NCBI GenBank assembly: GCA_023935145.1
Contig: CM043698.1
Span: 147,367,625 to 147,431,624, forward strand
Length of the DNA stretch: 64,000 nt
DNA from: Bretschneidera sinensis
Lineage: Eukaryota; Streptophyta; Magnoliopsida; Brassicales; Akaniaceae
Reading direction: 5' to 3'
Each line of letters begins with the position of its first letter. Position 1 is the stretch's first letter. The notes under the pieces were generated by a model. That model made no database searches. It was not told the origin of the DNA and was given only the letters and a program-made list of their open reading frames with translations. Below, piece after piece: positions 42,795-54,357 of the stretch. A program made the translations under genes and the position numbers.

Positions 42795-44144
42795 TGTCAA
42801 AACAAACTATTGGTCAAAAGGATAAATAACTGACTTTCAAATATGGTAAACTTCCATTGATGCAAGCATCCATGGATACAGCTTTTGTTAACCTACCATG
42901 ACTTTTGGGCTTTTATGTGTCTCTTTCATGTTAATGTCACTAATTTACAACATAATAGATTATACTAGTAGCAGTTTACATCCTAACTGAACTCTTCATA
43001 CAAACATTAAGAGCTTGGATTGAATGAGCGATGATTACTGGAATATGTATGAAGCCCCAATCAGATTGGTAATAGCAACTTGTAAACTCAGGGTCTGATC
43101 CCGTTCTTGCATGTCCATAATTTTATTAATGTCTCATAATTTTATTATCATATGATTTTTTTTTTTTTTTTTGCAATATGTAAACAATTATCATATGACT
43201 AGGAATGATTATGAAATTGATATTCAATTGGTAGTTAGTTTCACGCTTTTCCTGAGAGTATTGTGCTAATAATTTCTGCATAAAAACAATTTTCGTTTTT
43301 TTCAAGTTTGCTTTTTTTCTTCTATGCATGGTGTTCACTGATAGGAAATATTCTCTCTTTGTGTTTGGTTTGTAGTAGGGAAGTTTGTTTGGTATGTAAT
43401 GCTAAGTTAGACTTTCATTTTTTGTGGTTTCTAAAGTCAATATCTGCTTGTTTGCTATGCTTCCTTGTTGGATTTTTTGGTCAATTTCTACAGTGATGTT
43501 CTAAAGTTCTATTGAGGGCTTAGAGTTTGGTTGTGATTGGTAATAAGAAAAAAAACGGGAGGAAGGAAAGAGGAGAATGGAAAAATAAAAAATATTAATA
43601 TTTAGTAAAAATGATGAAAAAATGAGAGGAAGTAAGAGAACGATAAAAAATTAGCTTATCTTAGCTTTCACTCCCAAATCATTTAAAATTATGAGGATTG
43701 TGATTTGTCCATGTGGAAAAAAAAATCATCCCATTTGTCCACGTGTTCTCCACCGATATTTTTTCCTCTTCTTCTTCCATTCTCCTACTTTTCCTCTCTA
43801 TCAATCTTAACTTAATTGGCCCAGTGTCTAAGACACCAATTTCTAATTGAAAAAATCACCACTCCCTTCCCACCCCATCAAAGACCCATCTGATAATCCT
43901 CCATAAACCCATCTCCTATCATATAATCCTCATCTATAGCACAGGGGCTGGTGCAACCCCAGCACCAGCCCCTTCCTTTGTAAATATTGTAGAATAACCA
44001 TTGATTCGGGTAAGTAACAACTTAATAACCATTGATTGCCTCCAATTTTGTTTGTTTTTTTTTTTTGTTTTCGTGGTGTTGTACATGCATAATCCCTAAC
44101 ACCAATAATGCTTATTTGACATCGATTTCCTTTCTGTCTGGTAG
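42212..44144. other. CACTA internal non-coding region
   Basis: No coding region is supported. It holds an (ATT)n microsatellite at 42763-42794, a T-run near 43150, and a perfect 11-bp hairpin around 43945-43972 (ggggctggtgc and its complement). It probably includes introns of the decayed transposase gene. Confidence 0.6.
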
Positions 44145-44376
44145 AGGAAGTTCTATTACCCTATGATTGAGGCGATAGACAATATTTTGTTGAGGATGAT
44201 AGGAAAAAAATGGAGGGACTACCGATACGTCCTTAAAAAAGACCACGTGAGGAACAAAATAAAATAACAAGTTTTGAGCAATAATGTTTCAAAAGGAGTA
44301 TATCAAGACCAGTGGAAGCAACTGGTGAACTACTGGTTCTCTGAGCAGAGTGAGGTTGTTTAAATATAATTATGTT
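44145..44376 (+). pseudogene. CACTA Transposase_24-type exon, 5' part
   Basis: It begins after the acceptor 'ctggtag'. It reads RKFYYPMIEAIDNILLRMIGK in part, then KKWRDYRYVLKKDH, a TAA at about 44264, then YQDQWKQLVNYWFSEQSE. The W-x-DYR and QW-x2-LV-x-YW pattern is that of plant En/Spm-type Transposase_24 proteins, which bind subterminal repeats. The exon end is at or near 'gag|gttgtt'; copia B interrupts the intron that follows. Confidence 0.6.
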
Positions 44377-44377
44377 C

Positions 44378-44382
44378 ATTTG
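44378..44382. repeat. Target-site duplication of copia B, left
   Basis: atttg, repeated at 49915-49919. Confidence 0.9.
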
Positions 44383-45344
44383 TGTTGGTATTTGTCTAAG
44401 GTTTAAACATGGTTCAAATATGGTTAAGGTTTGAACAGGTCCAAGTATGGTTCAAAGATGGTTAAAGTCTAAACCAAAGGTGTAGGATCAAAGTTCAGCA
44501 AGTTAGAAGGCTGCACACATATGTGTGCATCATTTTGGAGCAAGGGAAGACCATGTGCACTAGTGTGCGCACTTCTGTACACAAGCAGAAGGGTGTTGTG
44601 TGAAGGGGACAGCAACTTGGAGTTGCAGCGCTGGAACCTGGTAGGAATAGCACAAGGGACAGAAACTTGAAGCTGCAGTGCCGGTTCCTCAGCGCTGCAG
44701 TGCTGGCCGGCACACATGGACAACATGCTTTAGCCTTCTCTTAGGTGCATGAATGCAAGGTTAAAATGCACAGCACCACTTAGGATTGATGGAGGGCCAT
44801 GGTTAAGTGGTCATCAAGATCTAATGGTGGAGAATGACTCACAAGAATGTCCAAAAAGTGGATGGCTATAAAAGGGGTTCCCTAGCCTCATTTTTCACAT
44901 GTGAGAAGAATCATTTGTTGTGACATTGCGTGAGATCAAATATAATACAAGAGAGAATTGTGTGAGAGTGCAAAGACACAAAACACAAGAGGGATTCATT
45001 GTAGAGAGGCTGGCTGTAAAGAAGAGAGGGTAGTATAGAATTGATAGAAAGCTTTATAATAGGTCTATCACTTTCTAGCTCTCTTCTAGGTTCCTTCAAG
45101 AACTTGAGGTTTCTTGGAGAGGGTTGCTGAATTGTAAAGAACCATTGATTTAGTGCAGAGAGTTCGGAGGAACTCACGGGGACATAGGCATATTGTCGAA
45201 CCTCGATAACAAATTGCTTGTCTTCTTTTTTTCTTTGATTTTCTGTTCTTGTGTTCGATTGCTGAAATTCTTTCTGCAAGTCATTCTAGACTTGGGTATT
45301 TGGAAGATCACCACCTGGGCATCTTGTCAAGATGATTTCCAACA
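44383..45344 (+). repeat. 5' LTR of copia B
   Basis: 962 bp, TGTTGGTATTTG...TTTCCAACA. It contains a TATA-like 'ctataaaagggg' near 44868. Confidence 0.95.
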
Positions 45345-45345
45345 G

Positions 45346-45358
45346 TGGTATGAGAGCT
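45346..45358 (+). other. Primer-binding site of copia B (degenerate)
   Basis: tggtatgagagct, one mismatch to the initiator-Met complement. A second, weaker copy (aatcagagct) follows about 21 bases on, as in copia A. Confidence 0.75.
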
Positions 45359-45604
45359 TTGAATAGTAGAATCAGAGCTGCACAGCAGGTTATCGAAGCA
45401 AGAAGTAGAAGGTATGGAGCCAAGACTCCAAGAATCAAAGATTAAACTTCTTGGGTGATTCAAGAACGATGTAAAGATCAAGATCCGATCGTGTTCTTGA
45501 AAGTTGATTCAAGAATGGTGTTAAGATCCATCTTCAATCTGTGTTCTTGAGGTTGAAGAAAGCATTTGTGGGTAGTGCATAAATCAGGGATCTTGTCCGC
45601 AAAG

Positions 45605-46400
45605 ATGGCTTCAAATTTCGGTATTGAGAAGTTTGATGAAAAGGGAGATTTTGCCCTTTGGAAGCGAAAGATCAAGGCAGTTCTAGTGCAACAGAAAGTG
45701 GACTTGGCTCTTGGAGAAGATGATGCTTTTCCTGCAAGTACCACAGAGGACTAGCGGATTGAGATGAAGAAGATGGCTTACAACACCATTTTCTTGCACT
45801 TGTCGGATAATGTCACAAGGGAGTGCGGAAGATCCAGCTGCAATATGGAAGAAACTAGATGAGTTGTTTCTTGCCCAGACTCTCCCTAATAAGAGGTATC
45901 TTTGTAAATGAATATTTGCTTTTAAATTTGATCCTATGAAAGAGTTGCAAGATGATCTTGATGCCATGATAAGGAGTGCATCAAGTGGTAAAGGGTTGTT
46001 CTTTAAAAGAAGGCCAGCAACTTGGTATGGCAGCATGCATAGCTACTACTGGGACAGAGATAGAGGAGAGAGCCATGGGAGAGTGCACAGTAGTATGCAT
46101 GGCTACTACCGGGACAGAGGTAGAGGAGAGAGCCATGGGAGAGTGCACAACAGCATGCATGGCTACTACCGAGACAGAGGTAGACGAGAAAGCCATGGGA
46201 GAATGCATTCCAAACTGAGATTTGGAGGGAAGAGCTGCTACTACTGCCATAAGAAGGGTCATGTCAAGAAAGATTGCAAGAAGATGACAAGGGATAGAGG
46301 AAGAAGCCATACCAAGAATGGAGAGGCTTCGATTGCCAAAACAAAACAGCAAGATGATGATGTTCTTGTTGTGTGCTCGGATGTGAGCAATGGGCAATAA
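45605..46400 (+). pseudogene. Copia B gag
   Basis: The ATG at 45605 starts MASNFGIEKFDEKGDFALWKR, the copia gag N-terminus. A TAG at 45752-45754 and an 11-bp-scale loss near 45826 break it. The frame resumes at 45936 with three tandem 60-bp repeats (46025-46200) coding for YYRDRGRGESHGRVHSSMHG-type units. An intact CCHC knuckle follows at 46236-46277. It ends at a TAA shortly before the protease. Confidence 0.85.
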
Positions 46401-48884
46401 GGCAGCGGGAAATAGATCTTGGATTTCGAGTGCACTCATCACATGTGCCCTCACCGGAGTTGGTTCAATAATTTCAAGGAGACCAATGATGAAAGGGTTT
46501 TCTTGGGGAATGATATTTCTTACCAAGTGAGAGGCATAGGAGACATCCAGGTGAGGATGTTTGATGGAATGACAAGGCTGCTGGAAAATGTGAGGTATCT
46601 CCCGGATTTGAGGAGGAATTTGATCTCATTGGGGCAGCTGGATTCCATGGGACACACATGCAAGATAGAAGGAGGAAAGATCAAGGTAGCCAAGTTATCT
46701 TTGGTAGAGATCAAGGCAGCAAGAAACAATGGACTCTATGAGATGATCGGAGAGACAAAAATCAATGATCAAGCAGCAAGCTTGATGGCTGAGATGGATA
46801 TGGCAGCCCTTTGGCACACTCACTTGGGACATATGAACGAAGAGGGCCTGCAAGTTCTCAGCAAGGATGGCCTACTTGGTGGAGACAAAGTAGAGGAACT
46901 TGATTTCTGCGAGTGTTGTGTTCTTGAGAAGCAACACCGGGTGAGCTTCAACACCGGAGTGCACAAGTCTAAGGGCATTCTTGACTACATTCATGCGTAC
47001 CTTTGGGGACCAGCAAGGACACCAACACAGGGAGGTAACATTTACTTTCTGTCTTTAATTGATGATTATTCAATAAGAGTGTGGCTTTATTTGGTTAGAA
47101 ATAAATCGGATGCCTTGAATAAATTAGTGGTGTGGAAAGGGCTTGTTGAGACTCAAATGGGTAGAGTAGTTAAGGGGATAAGAACCGATAATGGCTTAGA
47201 AATTTTTAACCAAGAACTTGATCAATTCTGTACTTTAAATGGGATTCTAAGACATAGGACGGTTTTGGAAACTCCTCAGCAAAGTGGAGTTGCTGAGTGG
47301 ATGAATAAGACACTTATGGAAAAGGTTAGGTGCATGTTAAATGGATCCGGATTACCCGAATGTTTTTTAGGAGAAGCTGTGGCTACAGCTACATACTTGG
47401 TAAATAGATCACCCTCTATAATTGTGTCCCAAAAGACTCCCATGGAGATGTGGAGTGGAAAACTCCCTGAGTTGGACAACCTTAGGACTTGTTGGTGTGC
47501 TGCATATGCACAACAAAAAGATGATAGACTTAGCCCAGGATCTAGAAAGTGTGTGTTTCTAGGATATGGGGAAGGGGCTAAGGGGTATAGGTTGTGGTCC
47601 TTAGAGAAAGAAGGATTAAGACTCATTATAAGTAGGGATGTTAATTTTAATGAATTGTTATTTCCCTACTTGGAGAAAACTAACCCTGCAGGGGCTAGTG
47701 AGCAAACCAGTTTGGTTCTTGTGGAGCATAGCATCAAGGAAGATTCAGTTCAGGTAGAACAAGGAAGGCAAGAGGGTTCGGACCAGGTAGAGCCCTTGGA
47801 TGAAGGCCATGCTCAGGGCACTCAAGAGGAGATTGAACTAGAAGAGGTTGATGCAGCAAGTTGGAAAGACTATCAGCTCACAAGAGACCGGGAAAGAAGG
47901 CTGGTCGGACCACCTTCAAGATATGGGTTTGCAGATGCTGTGGATGCAGCAACTCCTTGGACAAAAGGAGGGATGAGTGAACAAGAGACTTACATGGGAT
48001 GTAAGGATTCACCAAGATTGAAGCTAGCTATGGAGGAAGAAATGGATTCTTTGTGGAAGAACAACTTCTGGGAATTGGTGCACATTTTGGGAAATCAGAT
48101 AGTTGTGGATTGTAAGTGGACTTACAAGGTCAAAGAAGGGTACCCTCTAGGAGATGAAGTCCAAAACAAGGCTAGGCTGGTGGCGAATGGATTCATAAGA
48201 AGAGAAGACATAGGTCTCACAGAAACTTTCTCACCTGGACACAAGGTGGAGAAGATGGTGAGTTTCCTCACCTATGTCATTGATGGGCTGTTGGTTTGGA
48301 ATAGCAGGGAGAGGATGAAAAGGTCTACATCTCAAATCAGTGAGGAGTTTGAGAGGAAGGATCTCTGTCTTACATAAAAGATCCTTGGGATGTGTATAAT
48401 CCAAGAAAATGAGAGAAGCCGGTTGAGGGTTTCTTGGGCAATGGGTGTTCTCAACAAATTTGTGAGTAATCCTGGAAAGAAGCGTTGGCTTGGGATGAAG
48501 TGGTTGCTGAGGTATTTGAAGGCTCAGTGGCAGTCGGTGGTAGCACTCATAACAACCAAGGCAGAATACATAGCGGCTATGGAAGCCATAAATGAGGCTA
48601 TTGGGTGCAAAGGATTGTTGGACGAGTGGGAGGTCCTAAAAGAGTAGGTTGTGGTATCTTCGAATAGCCAAAGTGCGGGGCACTTGTGGAGGAATCCGGT
48701 GTTCCATGAGGGGATGAAGCATATGGATGTTCGGTATCATTACATTCCGAAAAATGGTACGAAAGGATGCATTCATGTTGACAAGAAGACCACGGAGGAA
48801 AGTCCTGCAGATTTAGGCACCAAGGTTCTACCTCTAAGAAGGTCCAATCATTGCCTTGGACTTCTTAGGATTGGAGTCAGTTGA
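46401..48884 (+). pseudogene. Copia B pol (PR, IN, deleted RT/RH)
   Basis: The long frame 46419-48377 (652 codons). The protease active site reads DFE (46422-46430) in place of DTG. The integrase shows HTHLGHMNEEGLQ, then HAYLWGP (catalytic Asp changed to Tyr), RTDNGLE and TPQQSGVAEW. The RT N-terminus KLAMEEEMDSLWKNNFWELV and ETFSPGHKVEKMVS are followed directly by YVIDGLLVWNSRERM and FERKDL, skipping the core of RT. After a TAA at 48375-48377 come ILGMCIIQ, WLLRYLKAQWQSVVALITT (first part of RNase H missing) and a tail SNSQSAGHLWRNPVFHEGMKH. The missing parts match those of copia A. Confidence 0.88.
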
Positions 48885-48964
48885 TTGATGACTCAAGATG
48901 AGTTTGGATCCCGAAGGTCTCTGCGCAATGATTTGGGTTTAAACGCTTAGACAAAGGTAGAGAT

Positions 48965-49914
48965 TGTTGGTATTTGTCTAAGGTTTAAATATGGTTCAAA
49001 CATGGTTAAGGTTTGAACAGGTCCAAGTATGGTTCAAAGATGGTTAAAGTCTAAATCAAAGGTGGAGGATCAAAGTTCAGCAAGTTAGAGGGCTGCACAC
49101 ATGTGTGTGCATCATTTTGGAGCAAGGGAAGGATATGCGCACTTCTGCACACAAGCAGAAGGGTGTTGTGTGAAGGGGACAGCAACTTGGAGCTGCAGCG
49201 TTGGAACCTGGCAAGAATAGCACAAGGGACAGAAACTTGAAGCTGCAGCGCCGGTTCCTCAGCGCTGCAGTGCTAACCGGCACACATGGACAGCATGTTT
49301 TAGCCTTCTCTTAGGTGCGTGAATGCAAGGTTAAAACGCACAACACCACTTAGGATTGATGGAGGGCCATGGTTAAGTGGTCATCAAGATCTAAGGGTGG
49401 AGAATGACTCACAAGAATGTCCAAGAAATGGATGGCTATAAAAGGGGCTCCCTAGCCCCATTTTTCACATGTGAGAAGAATCATTTGTTGCAACATTATG
49501 TGAGATCAAATGTAATACAAGAGAGAATTGTGTGAGAGTGCAAAGACACAAAACACAAGAAGGACTCATTGTAGAGAGGCTAGTTGTAAAGAAGAGAGGG
49601 TAGTATAGAATTGATAGAAAGCTTTGTAATAGGTCTATCATTTTCTAGTTCTCTTTTAGGTTCCTTCAAGAACTTGAGGTTTCTTGGAGAGGGTTGTTGA
49701 ATTGTGAAGAACCATTGATTTAGTGCAGAGAGTTCGGAGGAACTGACGGGGACGTAGGCACATTGCCGAACCTCGATAACAAATTGCTTGTCTTCTTTCT
49801 TTCTTTGATTTTCTGTTCTTGTGTTCGATTATTGAAATTCTTTCTACAAGTCATTCTAGACTTGGGTGTTTGGAAGATCACCACCTGGGCATCTTGTCAA
49901 GGTGATTTCCAACA
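48965..49914 (+). repeat. 3' LTR of copia B
   Basis: 950 bp, preceded by the purine-rich 'acaaaggtagagat' that could serve as polypurine tract. The duplication atttg follows at 49915-49919. Confidence 0.95.
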
Positions 49915-49983
49915 ATTTGGATTCTCATTGTTTATATTTTCCTAATAATGACTGATTATTCAATTGATTTCTCATTGGTGTAG

Positions 49984-50072
49984 AAATATTCTACTATAGG
50001 GACAGCGGCACGTGAAAGACAATAATGTCCCCACATGTCCGGTTCAAAGAGTTTTGTTAAAAGACGGGATGA
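49984..50072 (+). pseudogene. CACTA Transposase_24-type exon, middle
   Basis: It follows the acceptor 'ttggtgtag' and reads STIGTAARERQ, stop, CPHMSGSKSFVKRRDEY, ending at the donor gtgagt. The H-x2-GSKSF block is a hallmark of plant Transposase_24 proteins. One in-frame TAA is present. Confidence 0.65.
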
Positions 50073-50163
50073 ATATGTGAGTTAATTTGCTTCATTCATC
50101 CAATCTTAGTGTTTGATATGTAGTGTATTGAGTCACAATTTGAACTCTTTTCATACATGGTAG

Positions 50164-50266
50164 GAGATGACACATGGGAATGAGCCCGAGCGCGTAGAAT
50201 TTTTTGCTGAAACTCATAAACACAAGGATGGGACTTTTATTGATGATGCATCACGATAATTAATGG
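50164..50266 (+). pseudogene. CACTA Transposase_24-type exon, third
   Basis: Acceptor 'catggtag', then EMTHGNEPERVEFFAETH and KDGTFIDDASR, stop, then the donor gtaagt. The EP-x2-VEFF-x-ETH-x3-DGT pattern matches Transposase_24 family members (EPsRlElFeaTHt-type block). Confidence 0.7.
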
Positions 50267-53248
50267 TAAGTTCACTGTACATTTGTTCGTTGATCAACAA
50301 GTTTAGATATTTTCTTTTTTGGTTAGATATTTATTTTCCTTTCTCCTTTGATGCAATGAGTTCTCGGTTATGGTAAGTTAATTGTATTATCCATGGTGAT
50401 TTCTATTGTACTGATAACTTAAAAGTCTTGTTCTTTCACTTTATATTTTTTCCTAGCACCCATTCACTAACTATTTGTGGATGTCCAACCACAAAGTTTA
50501 GCAAAACATGTAGCATCCTGAAGCAAATTTTATTAATTGGTGCAATAAATAGACAACAGCATGATCAATTTCACTATTATCATCAACCGTTGTCAACATC
50601 TCTTTGTTTCTTTCTTTCTTTTTTAACTATCAATCTATCTATCTTATTGGCAGGGAAGATGATGTGATCAGGTCATAATGAAACCAGTTAGATCACCGTC
50701 AATGACCAATTATAGCTATAAGATCTGAGGGCTTTCATTATTCTTATTGAGTTCTTATAGAATTTTTTTTATTGTTATGAGTTCTTATCAAAAAAATGTT
50801 CTTATGAGTTACCAAATTGCTATTGTCTTGAGTTAAACATCTCTATGATGTCCTTTTATTTTTATTTAGTGATTGAATGATGTCCTCTTTTTTATATATG
50901 TTTTGAGACCTTATATTACAACTGTTGCATATCTTGAATGTTGATACTCAAATTAAAATAATCATTTGCATTGAAGGGACTTATCTTACTCCTATGGCTT
51001 TTGTTTTCTTTTCATTGGAGTTCATATTTTAAACTCTCGGTTGACTATATATATCTTCAATGTTGATACTCAAATTGGAATAGTCATTTGCATTGAAGGG
51101 ACTTATCTTACTCCCATGGCTTTTGTTTTCATTTCATTGGAGTTCATAGTTTGAACTGTTGGGTGACTAAGAGGAATTTCTGTTGAATTTTTAAATCTGC
51201 ATAGTTTTATCTTTCAAGATCCCTTATATGTTCTTCATGACCAGTTTGTATAAATCTTTGCCATGCATCAATGTCTTACCATTTATGGTTGTCATTGTGT
51301 TATTGTGCTTTAGTCCATAATATTGTGGTCCTCAGATGCCATGGGGTAGGTAATTTAATTCCAATCTCCTTGCTTTCTGTATGTGTTTGTGTGTTCATTC
51401 TTGAACTGAAAAGCTCTATCTGGGTAAATTGTCCCTAACAGCTTAGAATGTTTAATACTGCCCAATGATGAGTTGTAAGCAAGGCAGCTGCTACGGTTTT
51501 TACTATTAGCCTCCATCATCACCTATGTAGAGTTGTTTGTCTTTATTTCTTTCTTTCATTCTTTCTTTTTTAGGATCTTTTAGAAATAAATTTTCTGTTC
51601 TTCAGTTGCATGCAAATACTTTGTTGTGTAAATTTGTCTTTCCTGATAATTTGACTTATTAATATTCTCAGATATTATTTTCCATAATTCACTTTTTCTC
51701 AATGACCATTCTTTTCCTTTTAACTGGTTTGCCCATTTGGTTTGTTGCTCTAGTTTTATAAGATTATTTTCTATAACCATTGTTCATGTTCAGATTCTCA
51801 ATAAAAACTGAATAGTAATATAGTTCTTTCATTCAATCCCTTCCCTGAAAAGCTCTCTTTTATTTATAATCTCTAGGGAGTAGATTTTGTCCTATTTAGA
51901 ATTATCTGATGGGCTAAAATATGTCTTGCATAGATACTCCCTCCAATAGAGAATCATCTCTTAATTGCCGGAAAGTTTGTAAGCTGTGAATATGGACATT
52001 GGGAAATGACTGTACATGTGTAATTGTAGTTTTTATAATTTCATTTTAGTCTTTGTTTACTGAAAAAGAGCCATGCATGGTGAAACAAGGATGAAAATAT
52101 AAACAACGAGTAATTTTTTGGAAAAAAAATTTAGCATTCCTATCATTTTCTTCATTAGGTAAAGGAGATTGAATTCTCTTAACTGTGCGTTCAAATGATG
52201 GCACAAGTGGACATAAATTTTATGTCCTCAAGTGTCCAACACTCCCAATGCTTTCATTGTATCTTTCGGCAAAGATTATATCTCTCTGGCTCCCGTTCCT
52301 GCAAAAAGTACTTATGTTTTAGACTTTAGATTGTCATGGTTTGTCAAAATCTATTGCTTTAGTACTTGTGTTTAGTCCTAGCAATATCCGTGTGCCTGTC
52401 TGTTCATTAACGTGTGTATTGTTATTTTTTTTCCACCTTTGTGGTGTGTGCTGGTGCTTCCAACTTTGATAACTAAATGTTGTGTGCTTAGTGAAAATAC
52501 TTTATTAAAATAAAAATCTAAATGCTTTTTTTTTCTAAAAAAATTTAAATCTATATATCACTGAATGAACTCTTATGATAAAATGTAAATTTATGTTGTG
52601 CAATATTTTGTTTTTTCCAAAGGTACCATATTATGTATTAGTTGCTATTATACCTGCACTGATGTAAACTTACCATGTGAAGGCTCGGCAGGCATTTTGG
52701 GCCTTGAAAGGTATAATAAGGCTACAGGCACTTAACTACTCATTTACCATATGTACTAATTTTTCCTTTCCAAAATTATCCTCAACATTTTTCTCTCTTT
52801 CTACTGTGCATGACATGCCTTTTGATCTTCTTTGGAGTTTGCTGAATTCTATTTTGCTGAATAGAATGAGCCCCATGCTTTGATCTGGCAGGAAAGTGTA
52901 ACTATCATAAATTAGAAGCATTTTCAATTTAGAACATCTATTTTGCTGAATTCTCATGCAGCTGATCTATTTTGTTGTATGTTTGTTGATGTTTGCTGAA
53001 TTCTATTTCACTTTCTATGGCTGTCTTCTGTTATTTGATTTCCGCAATTATGGCTGAAAATTAGTCTGTATTATTGTTTGGATTGTATATTTATTTTTCT
53101 TTTGCAGGAGGTTTTATGGAAAATAGGGGGAAATTCTGCCAGTTTTTCTACAAAATATAATAAGCAACTATTGTTTTATGTAAATTTCATTGCAATTAGC
53201 TATTCAATATTTGGAGGAGTTTAATCTTTATTGTTTCGTAATTGTAAG
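50267..53248. other. CACTA internal non-coding region
   Basis: T-rich with no supported gene. It includes a tandem duplication of about 122 bp at 50929-51172 ('gttgatactcaaatt', 'tttgcattgaagggacttat' and 'attggagttcata' in each copy). It was probably intron sequence of the transposase gene. Confidence 0.6.
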
Positions 53249-53676
53249 CGACAGCTGAAGCTCGTGTTGCTGAACTTGTTGCAGCTTCAGAATCCTCTGA
53301 TGCTAGCAATAATTTAGCAATACAAAATGAAGTCTTCACCGAGCTTATGGGTGAAGAGAGTTCCGGTCATGTCCGAGGTCAGGGTTTTGGAGTTACACCC
53401 TCTGCTGTGTTTGGACTTTCAGCTCAAATGAGGAATGATATGGGATACCATGAGGCTTATGCTGAAGAGATAAGTAGTATGAGAGCACAAATGGGAGAAA
53501 ACAATAAACAGTATACGCATTAGATTGAATAGTATGCGCATCAGATTGAACAGCAAGCGCATCAGAGCCAAGAAATAACAGCTAAGCACGATGATCAAAT
53601 GAACAGTATGCAATCCCAAATGGATGAGCTGAAGTCGTTACTACAACAATCGGTTAATAGAGGACCAATTAATTGA
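53249..53676 (+). pseudogene. CACTA Transposase_24-type last exon
   Basis: After the acceptor 'attgtaag' it reads EARVAELVAASE, then NEVFTELMGEESSGHVRGQGFGVTPSAVFG in part, then a Gln-rich coiled coil (MRAQMGENN ... MNSMQSQMDELKSLLQQS). The G-HVRG-x-GFG-x-TP segment is strongly conserved in plant Transposase_24 proteins. Two TAG codons (53521 and 53530 region) interrupt the coiled coil. Stop TGA at 53674-53676. Confidence 0.75.
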
Positions 53677-53914
53677 TGCCAAGTGTGATGGTAACTATGT
53701 TTTTTTTTTATACATGAGATGACTTTTGTACTGATTAAAAGAATTTTTATGAATGATGGTACATTTTATATATTGAAGAACATTTTGAAATTATATGGTA
53801 TATTTTATATATTGAAGAACATTTGAAATTTTATGGTACATTTTATTTATTGAAGGGTTCATTTTATGGTACAATATTAAACCAAAATAATGTGAAAAAC
53901 ACAATTAAAGCACT

Positions 53915-54340
53915 TATATAGCGGCGCTTCGGCCCACATATATCGGCGCTTAGAAGCGCCACTATATAAGTGCCTTATATACTGGCGCTTAGAAGTGCCA
54001 CTCTATATCGGCGCTTAGAAGCGTCACTATATAAGTACCTTATTTCGACGCTTGTAAGCGCCGGTATATACCAGCGCTTAGAAGCGCCACTATATACCGG
54101 CGCTCAGAGGCGCCACTATATAAGTGCTATATTTCGGCGCTTACAAACGCCAGTATATACCGACGCTTACAAGTGCCAAAAAAATATGCACATTGCAGCG
54201 CTTTATTTAAGCACCGGTATTTACGCTCCGACACCACACATACCGGCGCTTTATCCGGCGCTTGCGAAAAGCACAGGAAATGCATATTCCGACACTTTAA
54301 AGCGCCGCAATATGAAAAAAAAAAGCGCCGGCGATAACCT
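53915..54340 (-). repeat. CACTA right subterminal repeats
   Basis: At least ten units of about 20-26 bp, cggcgcttagaagcgcca plus 'ctatata'-type spacers, equivalent to the left array and followed by the right terminal inverted repeat. Confidence 0.85.
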
Positions 54341-54357
54341 TTTATCTTGTAGTGTAT

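Larger units (their letters stand above)
44383..49914 (+). mobile_element. Copia B, complete LTR retrotransposon inside the CACTA element
   Basis: 5,532 bp with LTRs of 962 bp (44383-45344) and 950 bp (48965-49914), the 5-bp duplication atttg, a degenerate initiator-Met primer site at 45346 and a broken gag-pol. It has the same family and gene content as copia A, including the same loss of the RT core and the start of RNase H. The LTRs differ by a 12-bp indel (near 44554) and a number of point changes, so it is no younger than copia A by eye. Confidence 0.95.
41359..54354 (+). mobile_element. CACTA (En/Spm) DNA transposon with nested copia B
   Basis: 12,996 bp in total, about 7.46 kb without copia B. 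The ends are perfect 16-bp inverted repeats, CACTACAAGATAAAAG and its complement, flanked by the 3-bp duplication tat, both diagnostic of the CACTA superfamily. Subterminal arrays of short gcgctt...agcgcc palindromic units lie at 41385-41790 and 53915-54340. Broken exons of a plant Transposase_24 (TnpA/Ptta-type) protein are present at 44145-44376, 49984-50072, 50164-50266 and 53249-53676. I see no TNP2 (TnpD-type) transposase, so the copy is non-autonomous. Confidence 0.92.

Noticed and set aside
45981..46526. 181-codon minus-strand frame opposite copia gag
   Set aside because: Shadow of the 60-bp gag repeats, which keep the opposite strand open.
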